Shown in pieces: positions 54,401 to 61,900 of a DNA stretch of 64,000 nt. Under the pieces are notes generated by a model that saw only the letters and a program-made list of their open reading frames with translations, did no database searches and was not told the origin of the DNA. The position numbers and the translations under genes were made by a program. Numbering within the stretch: position 1 is the stretch's first letter; each line of letters opens with the position of its first letter. The stretch is from positions 62,001 to 126,000 of the forward strand of contig JAGOSF010000003.1 in assembly GCA_018062405.1 (NCBI GenBank), in the 5' to 3' direction. Origin of the DNA: Candidatus Babeliales bacterium (GTDB lineage: Bacteria > Babelota > Babeliae > Babelales > Chromulinivoraceae).

Positions 54401-57400
54401 AAATTTGCATTCAACATCGTGACATAACTGTTGGTACCATTGCTCGACGCAACCATCACCGCACCATTGCTAGTATTATTATAGATAGCAGCTTTTGTCG
54501 GTACACCAGTAACCGATAATGCCGCAGCACCAGAAGATCCACTAGGAATCGTAAGATCCAATACCCCTGCAGCATATTCAAGTGGAGCTTGTGTAACTTG
54601 CGTTACATAGTTATCACCATAAATATACATCACAACTGGATCGCCAGCTGTTCCGCCAGATTGCTGACCGACTGCAATAATTTTACCATCAATCGTCATT
54701 GCACTGCCATTCATCTGCGTCACAGAATTAGTATCAAATGTTAACACACCAGCTGTATCTGGTGAAACTGCGCTTGGATTCCAGGTACTATCTAAAGTTC
54801 CAGCAGTATTTAAACGGCCTGCAAATAATAAACCATTACCACCAGCTGTATTATAACCAAGGAAAATTGTTTGATTTTCTGTTGTTATCATGAGATCAGA
54901 TAGTGTAACTCCAGCTGAACCGACATTATAAACTGATAAAACTGCACCACTATTAAACCCAGGATCAAATGTACCTGCTGCATCATAACGACCCAATTGC
55001 ACACCTAAACCTGCTCCAGAAGAAGCTGCAATAACAAAATATCCTGAACTATTAATTGCAACCCGACACGTTGCTGCAGAATCAGTACCAATAGAAGTTG
55101 TTAAAACATTACCACCATTAAATCCTGAAACCAACCCTGAACCATCTGCTGTAATGTCTGCAACAACAACTGCAGCCCCGTTTGTATAAGCCGCTAAAAT
55201 TGTATCATCATTATTAATTGCAATACTATACAGACCGTCAGCGCCAAGCATAAAAGTCCCTGCTTGAGTGTACATAGCCAATGGATTAAAGGTTTCATCA
55301 ATTGCAAGTGTTGTCGCACTCAATAAGTTTGGTGTTGGTAACTCATCTTGAAAGGCTACGATCATGCCATAATTCATTTCACCTGATTCAATATTTCCTG
55401 CAACAATATACCGACCTGAAGATTGTTGTAAAATTTGGTTAACTGCAACCATCCCTGTAGGGAAAGCATCAAATAACACTGCAGAATCACCGTCATCTGC
55501 AACTTGTATCGCCCAAGGAGTTGAGCCATTTGTTCCACCAATAACAATGTTATTTTGAGCATCTACCATCAAGGTGCTGATTCCATTGTATCCAGTACCA
55601 GTCGAATAAATACCACCTGTACCAAAAGTATCATCAAGTTCGTTGGTTGTAATATCGTAACGAGCAACACTTGAAACAGTCCCATTATCATAACCGATTA
55701 ATGAATAACCTTCGTGCACGTTGCCAGAAGGATAAGTATAGACAACCTTTGCTGCAGCATTGCCTAAATCTGTAACCAAATCAAATGCAATATCAAAAGT
55801 ACCAGGAACGCCAGAATCTATAATCGGATATGACATAACTTGTGTTGTACCAGGTTGACCAAATGAACGCATCATAACTGGCGTTGCATCTGCTGTTAGA
55901 ATCGATTCATAGCCGGACATCACAATGTTACCTTGATTTGAGCCAGCTGTTGATTGAATTAATGATGATGTTGCAATTCGTGCATTATAATTTGAAGCTC
56001 GATCGCCGATTTGAATTGGCAATATACCAGGCTGTGCCCCCTGCGAGTTAAATGTTGTATCTAATTCGCCAGTCAACGTAATACGAGCAAGATACATCGT
56101 GTCATCAGTTGCATTATCATAAAAAGTTACGATAACAGAGCCATCACTAACACCAATAAGATCTCGTAATTGCAATGAGGTAGAACCTATAACATCAACT
56201 GATAAATAACCATTTCCACCTGCATAGACAGGATCAATATTACCCGTTTCTCCAGAAATTAAGGTAATATATAAGAAATGAGTTAAAGTACCTGCTATTG
56301 CAATATCATGCTCTTGGTTAAAACAGATTCGAACATTTTCTGAACTAATACCAGTATCAGAACCAAATAAAGGGACCGAAACACCTGGCGTGAGGGGATC
56401 ACCAAAAGTATCAAGCAATGCTGAACCATTTGGAAGAAAAGCTGCAACTTTTATATAATTATCAGATGAATCTCTATAACCTGTAAAAATATTATCTTCA
56501 GAACTTACCAGACCGCCACCATATGATGGCCCCATGTGTAAACCAAATGATGTCGAACTAATAGTTCCGCTAACTCCAAAGTTAGAATCTAAAACTCCTA
56601 AATTCGTGTAACCACTGATGTGACCAGTACCATCACCTTCATCAACAAAGAACAGAACATCGCTGACTGCCGCAGTTCCTGAATTTGATTGATACCCAAC
56701 GCCAACACCTTTCCATAAAGCAGTTGGTTGCACTGCTGACCATGCAGCATCACCAGATGTCCACGAACTTGTACTTGATGGAGAATATGCACGTAAAATA
56801 GCTTGTGTAGTTGCTCCTCCAACTGTATCTGATGCATACCCTGCAACAAAAACTACGCCAGAAGGACCTTGTAATATTGAGGTTAAATATTCATTGGTGC
56901 TTGTTGTATTTGCTAAGGTCAAATACCCAGGGTACGAGCTAGATGAGTTAATAGCTGTGTTAACAGTCCCAGTCGGCAATAACCAAGAAAACATCATGTT
57001 TGATTGAGAGCTTGTGTCGATAAAACCATTCATCCCAATAACCATATCTCCAACTGATGGAAGCCCTTCCCCAGCAGTTCCTGTTGTAATCTCAACTGCA
57101 TCTTGAGCTCGTTGTTGCAAGCTTGAACCATATTTTCCATTAAACGTATTAACAACACCTTTATAGGTTTGTCGTGTACCAAAACCAAACACCGAGTCTA
57201 AAATCCCTTGTTCTTGAGCTGCAGGAAATTGAGCAATCTCACGAGCATATTGCGTGCTATTTAATCGAGAAATATAAGGAGCTCTCGATAATGCTAAATA
57301 GACTTGAGAACCTGGAACATACAACTGACCGTCTGGAGCTAAAGCAGCATCATATAATTGAGCAACCAGAATATCTGTTGTTCCTGCAACATTAAAGAAG

Positions 57401-58560
57401 TTATAACCAGTTCCGTTAAAAACGGTATCAAGCACACCACTGTTTGAATTAAGTCGAATAACCGCCATCTGATTTGTCGTTCTATTCGATCCTATCAAAT
57501 ACAGATATCCGTTTGATCCGCCAGATGATGTCATAATATTATTAAGATTATAAATATCAGTATTAATTGTTGTCGATAAAAAATCTGTAAATCCACTTGA
57601 TCCACCAGAATTTGTTAATCCGGCAACCTTAATTACACCACCAACATTTCCAGCTAGAACAGTATTTCCATCTTGATTTAAAGCTAATTTAAATGAACCT
57701 TCGACAGCATCATTTAAAATAGCAACGTTGGTTGTCGATGTAGAATTATAAACACCATTTTCACTAAATGCTAAAAATAAAGCTTCGTTAGTAGAATCAA
57801 GAGCTAAAGTATAAAATTGGTAAATAAGATCAACGTCATCACTTTGTTCAACCGTAACACTGTACAACCCACGAATTGAAGTTGGTAATCCACTACCATT
57901 AAGAACTATAAATCCTGATGCCCCAAAAGTTATATCAAGAGACCCATCAAGGTTATAACGAGCAATTTGAGCATTTGAACCATTAAAACCTACAGCAAGA
58001 ATTTTGCCTGATCTTTGCTGTGCAAGACCACCAATATCCTGCCAGTTTGAACTTGTTGCAAATGTTGTAACTGTTAAACCATCCGTACTTATACGATAAA
58101 TCCACCCATTGGTGCCACTGTTGTCACCACCAGCAACTAATAATCTGCCTTGAGCATCAATCATTGTTGCTCGAGGTGTTATTGATGGATTAGGTAAATT
58201 AACAATACCACTTGATCCATACGAAGTTTGTAATACCCCTTCTGCATTATATTGAGCAACAACTGAATCTCCGCCAAAATCATTCAATACCACTAAAAAA
58301 TTACCATTCGGCAAGGTTTCTACACACAAAGCAGTACTACTTAAATAAATAGAATCTAAATCTAAAGAACCAGATGCTGCAAAAAGAGCATCAACTGACC
58401 CTATTGCAGCTGCTGATTGAGTATCATCAATTTGATTCGTAAATTGATTCCCATAAACGCGAGACGATGATGGGGTTTCATTTGATGGTGGCGGAGCTTG
58501 TAAAAAATTGGTAAGTAAAAAAGCTGCGAAAACACTATACATCAAAAATTGTTTCTTCAA
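48448..58560 (-). CDS. Giant secreted delta-60 repeat protein, copy 1
   Basis: 3370 residues. The start is a TTG at 58560: AAGGAAA lies before it and it opens a clear signal peptide (MKKQFLMYSVFAAFLLTNFLQA). The body is made of delta-60 (DUF5122) repeats, about 50-60 residues each, of the form LDTTFNxxGI...AVEQ..GRLVVAG. Above this, about eight larger modules of ~420 residues can be seen, each beginning near a linker such as YTSQIAQSPNSKPVGTND or YISQFAQAPNRVAAGQLD. Delta-60 repeats are predicted beta-propeller-like. A secreted or surface adhesin or enzyme-like scaffold is likely; the function is unknown. Tandem paralogue follows at 58985. Confidence 0.92.
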   Translation of the reverse strand: MKKQFLMYSVFAAFLLTNFLQAPPPSNETPSSSRVYGNQFTNQIDDTQSAAAIGSVDALFAASGSLDLDSIYLSSTALCVETLPNGNFLVVLNDFGGDSVVAQYNAEGVLQTSYGSSGIVNLPNPSITPRATMIDAQGRLLVAGGDNSGTNGWIYRISTDGLTVTTFATSSNWQDIGGLAQQRSGKILAVGFNGSNAQIARYNLDGSLDITFGASGFIVLNGSGLPTSIRGLYSVTVEQSDDVDLIYQFYTLALDSTNEALFLAFSENGVYNSTSTTNVAILNDAVEGSFKLALNQDGNTVLAGNVGGVIKVAGLTNSGGSSGFTDFLSTTINTDIYNLNNIMTSSGGSNGYLYLIGSNRTTNQMAVIRLNSNSGVLDTVFNGTGYNFFNVAGTTDILVAQLYDAALAPDGQLYVPGSQVYLALSRAPYISRLNSTQYAREIAQFPAAQEQGILDSVFGFGTRQTYKGVVNTFNGKYGSSLQQRAQDAVEITTGTAGEGLPSVGDMVIGMNGFIDTSSQSNMMFSWLLPTGTVNTAINSSSSYPGYLTLANTTSTNEYLTSILQGPSGVVFVAGYASDTVGGATTQAILRAYSPSSTSSWTSGDAAWSAVQPTALWKGVGVGYQSNSGTAAVSDVLFFVDEGDGTGHISGYTNLGVLDSNFGVSGTISSTSFGLHMGPSYGGGLVSSEDNIFTGYRDSSDNYIKVAAFLPNGSALLDTFGDPLTPGVSVPLFGSDTGISSENVRICFNQEHDIAIAGTLTHFLYITLISGETGNIDPVYAGGNGYLSVDVIGSTSLQLRDLIGVSDGSVIVTFYDNATDDTMYLARITLTGELDTTFNSQGAQPGILPIQIGDRASNYNARIATSSLIQSTAGSNQGNIVMSGYESILTADATPVMMRSFGQPGTTQVMSYPIIDSGVPGTFDIAFDLVTDLGNAAAKVVYTYPSGNVHEGYSLIGYDNGTVSSVARYDITTNELDDTFGTGGIYSTGTGYNGISTLMVDAQNNIVIGGTNGSTPWAIQVADDGDSAVLFDAFPTGMVAVNQILQQSSGRYIVAGNIESGEMNYGMIVAFQDELPTPNLLSATTLAIDETFNPLAMYTQAGTFMLGADGLYSIAINNDDTILAAYTNGAAVVVADITADGSGLVSGFNGGNVLTTSIGTDSAATCRVAINSSGYFVIAASSGAGLGVQLGRYDAAGTFDPGFNSGAVLSVYNVGSAGVTLSDLMITTENQTIFLGYNTAGGNGLLFAGRLNTAGTLDSTWNPSAVSPDTAGVLTFDTNSVTQMNGSAMTIDGKIIAVGQQSGGTAGDPVVMYIYGDNYVTQVTQAPLEYAAGVLDLTIPSGSSGAAALSVTGVPTKAAIYNNTSNGAVMVASSNGTNSYVTMLNANLVPVDTATYGTNGVATLAGKTSINDMYLVGDVNSDTLAPILVTGATAGAMWGATISANGDTITYLANAGGMTTGNVIRQTNNGRILVAGYNGAVGCIAAFESVTSSGEYPLDLSFGNNNGTSPNYGGGVYSTGALSQVYAMVVDQYDRIYIAYVSGTTITIERLLANGTAVDTTYNATFSPTSLNFSASQIRLALDMENSQLVVAAQNGQSANNVIQVCRFDTELGTATGASSAITISSRILNLSDLFIDAEQNIYLVGYSTIGNAIVARFVSVDDSTIALDTTGYAVAGGTPGIANVDTGSMSVVKASAYSPDRRTYIFGSDGSTNGYIGRVYGDIYTTQVSQAIATAEVGSIDTSLQPNNTGQIDLSGQTGWSGLVGYKAYAIIENPNNDGTSFIAFGNGTNLIVGKVNADMTPVTAFGAAGLTTGLTMATVNSIALDSDSNIIVAGVNSGAQKVVMFNPAGSLIATFSTSVASTAALNVVQQKSGRYIVAGSGKIIAYQNQSAISSASLPVDQTFGPAGSNGFFTVSGATVIDDLCIDSNDNIYFVYRNSSNVVCLGKLTANGSGLVNAQNSPATFNSGAIVTTGITSAASTSHIAINSDGNILVGAQTFADDIKIQLYNGSTGASLETQQTAFGGGSPVLTKLVGSETEFYGSFYSTVPVVGVFAVTAAGILDTAFGTAGVTSVTGSVYQYPQAMYGLSVQADGKLITVGYNNPSHDTTSFNPSLLRFFGYQYISQFAQAPNRVAAGQLDTTLWPTAGAFLLNGTTNSTFNSLITGYAVKRVYEAGNGVMTFVADNGSNTVVFQLLKDLTLNTAFSGDGYVSFIGGHGGTTGLYVDSLENLYICGTNSTPASWVIGMTSDGADLTPAFSATSTLTAGNAIGQQSNSRVILAGITGGNGTLKGYNNTGALDVTFATGGILGMGISTAITDMTIDPTDRIITVANNSGSVVLQRATASGLAGSGVAAVTTLTGGTAITGAVSGSSVKVVLDNGGRIVVAAATSTGYALRSYNNNATGTDIGSVSIAPTGGSGTFTLGNIYATNDNKITLVGYRASGQIVVARFTSEDGGLTLDTSSFDAAGTQPGILYTTIGSLNQVNDGIIHADNRVMVVGSNSGSANPYMGRTFGYPYATYTSQGPIEGVAGTIDPGFGNTSPTTGTFDLSTLNSLLVGGQGKAILPVANGGYYMAFDDSGDGHSYLIKTTASGALDTSYNLTGIATSYAPLGVNSILQDGSGNVLLMGTLSGTGWVQRYTPAGVLDTTFNGTGIITIASTQATVAVEQTLGRLVVAGLNPFGKGGLVAYKSLAPTGASGAPGTLDTTFNSTGTYPGGFSTDVSNIIPSLVADSYDRLIFGILNPDTNDVDLYRLTPTGEYDITFGIGGIVSGAILDASGASSVRVALDHAGNIIVASNSQVTNTFSVAAYDNGTSTTTGANGLSIYAQSNINLLTHAPSVTSMVTSADGYVLILGNQSGTNPAWIARITPSDAMSNPGTLDTTGFNPAAVGADGVTGNGIAGIFQYTDTASGGYLVNNVYAGLAVNANGTLGMLGYSFIGVSPSFVPLLIAVYDNPYTSQIAQSPNSKPVGTNDVTLGVSPESTTNKGILFFGSSTGNIASGQVARSIALYDDNNVVVAIDGNSAAGSGNSSIMMNMFDNDGILNSDFGTNGQQTVLSMYQNQYVSDMITFTTVSGVTKAILAGYVYNSVLARTDSLVLQYILTPGSSALDDSFGGFDGNPSGIAFGDGKSLFSVGQQTTGRIVAAGLAQNDLGLLLGYGADGRIDNSFGNNGYQSVNTGTTGIYTHAIDSNDRIVFAYNNGSDAVAVARYLPDGSGLDTTFTTPTPLIATISGNTNMKVAVDSGNNVHVAGVVASTNSIMVKIYPQAGGTATYTITLTGTNLGSPLAEYVLGRMIVDAAGNTIIVAYDGYQEEIVVIRLTPALVLDSTFNNGAGYIKYTVSVNTLAVNDAMIHPDGRIFVAGAGEDVL

Positions 58561-58984
58561 GATCTTTCCTTTTTTATTGAGAGCTTAGAATGCAATTGAT
58601 ACTAAAATATATGTATAAAAACTTTGATCGATGGTCAGAGAAGATTTTTCTATTCTTTAAGAAAATCTTATTACAGCATTATGTTAAGTCCCCCTGCTTT
58701 TATCTATACATGAATAACTTATATAGTTATGATGCAACTCACAACATCTTTGATGTTGAAGCCTATTTTTAAATAAAAATAAAATATAGACTTTCAACAA
58801 AAATATTTAAGAACCATGATAACAAAAAGCTTTTCAACTTTTTTATTTTTTCTAAAAAGCATTGAGCTATGTAGTAACATTCTCTATGTAATCTGACATC
58901 GCAACTCCCAAATTACAGAGAGAATATGCATTGTCAAGAACCGTTTTTCTAATAATTTATACTAATCACCATCCCACAGATCTA
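58561..58984. other. Spacer between the two giant genes, with hairpins
   Basis: 424 bases with no convincing gene. A 14-bp hairpin with one mismatch, ATTCTCTATGTAAT / ATTACAGAGAGAAT (58879-58925), is the likely terminator of the 58985 gene. AAGATTTT / AAAATCTT (58641-58669) and CAACATC / GATGTTG (58742-58758) are smaller stems. The promoter of the 48448 gene should lie near 58560-58640. Confidence 0.45.
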
Positions 58985-61900
58985 TTACAGCTCACTGCCG
59001 GATACTAAGATACGTCCATCTGGAGTAATCATCGCATCGGTCGCAACTTGACTTGAAGATCCACCAGCAACAGCATAGGTTATGAAACCTGTACCATTGA
59101 ATGAGGTATCCAATGCAAATACAGTTGTTAATCTGACAACAACAATTCGTTTTGCATTACTATCATAAGCTACAACAATGGTATTACCAGCAGCATCAAC
59201 AAGTAATCGAGCTAAGGAGTACACAGCTGAAGCATTGCCAAGAACTGTTCCAGTTAAAGTTACGGTTTGTAAAGCAGCTCCCCCTGTTGTGGCATACTGT
59301 TTAACCATGATCGAATTGCCAGATGCTATAACACCTGCAACATACACTTTATTACTACTATCAACTGCAACCTTCATGTTCGTATTGCCAGAAATAGTCG
59401 CAATTAATGGTGTTGGCGTTGTAAATGTCGAATCTAAAGCAGAACCGTCTGCAAGATACCGAGCGACCTGTACAGAGTTGCTACTATTGTAAGCAAATAC
59501 AATGTTATTGTTGGTATCAACTGCATGAGTATAAATACCAGCAGCTCCTGTATTTGCTGATTGATACCCATTATTTGCAAATGAACTATCTAAAACTCCA
59601 TTTGATCCATAACCAAGCAATAAACCAAGACTGTTTTGCGATAACCCTGCTGCAATAATTCGTCCATTAGATTGCCGAGCAACTGAAAACAATTGTTGAC
59701 CATCACCAAATGCAACTCCAGCAGAATTTCCATATAATCCACCAAATGAACTATCAAGAGCTGATGATCCTGGAGTTAAAACATATTGTAATAATAATGA
59801 ACCTGTTTTACCTAAATCTGTATTTGTTGCATAACCTGCAAGAATCGCTTTATGAATTCCTGCAACGGTCGTAAAGGTTACCATGTCATTGACATATTGA
59901 TTTTGATAATCACTCAACACGATTGCGGTTCCAGCTGTACCAAAGTTAGGATTAGCAATTCCATCATTATTAAACATATTGATCATGATTTCTGAAGTAC
60001 CAGAACCGGTTGTCGAATTTCCATCGATGGCAACCACAACATTATTATCATCGTACAATCCAACTGCTCGTGCAATTTGCGCAGAACCTACATTTCCAGA
60101 TGCTCCAAAAAATGTAATACCTTTGTTCGTCGTCGATGTTGTCGAAGCACCAAGGGTCAAATCGTTCGTTCCAACTGCTTTTGCATTTGGTGACTGTGAT
60201 ACCTGCGAAGTATAAGGAAGATCATAAACACTCACCAAGGTCGGGGTGTACACACTCGAACTATTTTCAAACCCAAGCATACCTAACGTACCATTTGCAT
60301 TAACTGCAAGCCCATAATAACTATGAGCTGTTGATCCAGAACCTGTGTATTGAAATATCCCAGCAATTCCACCAATTGCTGCTGGATTAAACCCTGTTGT
60401 ATCCAACAATCCACCAGCTGTTATACGAGCTATCCAAGCGGCACCTGTTCCAGATTGCGTCCCTACAATTAAAGTGTATCCATCGGCAGACGTGATAAGA
60501 TTTGTTAGGGTCGGCGCTATCAATGAAGCAATATTTAATTGAGCATAAACAGCTGCACCATTGCCTCCAGTTCCTGTTGAAGTTCCATTATTAAATCCAC
60601 GAACTGAGAATGTATTTAATGTTGAGCTATTTGCAGCTACAATAATATTTCCAGCAAGATCTAAAGCCACATGAACCGAAGATGCTGATGTTGCAGATGT
60701 AATTGCATTTGCAACAATACCATCAGTTCCAAAAGTAATATCTAATTGTCCTGTTGGAGTTAATCGATACAGATCAACTGCCGTCCCATTTAAAATTCCA
60801 AAAATTAAACGGTCATAACTATCTGCAATAATACAAGGTATAGCATTTGAAACTGTTGTTGAAAAAACTGCCGGAACAGTTCCTGTATTATTAAATGTTG
60901 TATCAACTGAGCCTGGCGTTCCATTCGGTGAAACTGATTGATATGCAAATAATGAACCTTTACCACTTGTATTTATCCCGGCAACAACTAAACGGCCTAA
61001 GGTTTGTTCAATTGCAACCGTTGCTTGCGTACCAGAAGCTAAATTAATTATACCAGTCCCATTAAACGTCGTATCAAGTGCCCCAGTTGTTGCATAACGC
61101 TGTACCCAACCATTACCTGAGCCTGCAGGATTTGTACCAATTAATAACATTTTGCTTGAAGCATCTTGTAAAATTGAGTTCACACCAAGCGGCGCATAGG
61201 TCGTAGCAATACCCGTAGAATTATAACTCGTATCTAAATCACCAGACGATACTGTTTTGATCAAAATAGAATTTGCAGCTGTATTTGCATTATCAAATGC
61301 CATAAAATACCCGCCATTAGAAACTGGTAAAATCGCTTTTCCTTGTGCATTGGTTAAAACAGCGTTTAATGTCGAAACATCATAGGTACCAGTTGTTGGC
61401 GATGTACTACCAAATCCAGGGTTAATGGTACCGGCAATACCTTCGATTGGACCTTGAGATGTATAGGTCACATATGGATAACCAAAGGTACGGCCCATGT
61501 AAGGATTTGCAACACTCAAGTTAGAACCTACAATCATCACACGGTTATCTGCATGAATAATCCCATCATTTGCCAGATTTAATGAACCAATCGTTGTGTA
61601 TAAATAGCCTGTTGATGCGTTAAACGTTGATGAATCAAGCGTAAGTCCACCAGCACCAGATGTCATGCGGGCGACACAAATAGTACCTGATGTTGCCCGA
61701 TAACCAATCAAAGTTATTTTACCATCACTGGTTGCATACATATTGCTTAAAATAAATGTTCCAGATCCTCCTGATGGAGCAATGCTGATAGCCCCTGCAT
61801 TATCCGTACCAGTCGCATCATTATTGTAACTTCGCAATGCATACCCTGTTGCAGTTGCAGCTGCGACAATAATTCTACCACCAGTATCAAGCACAACTTT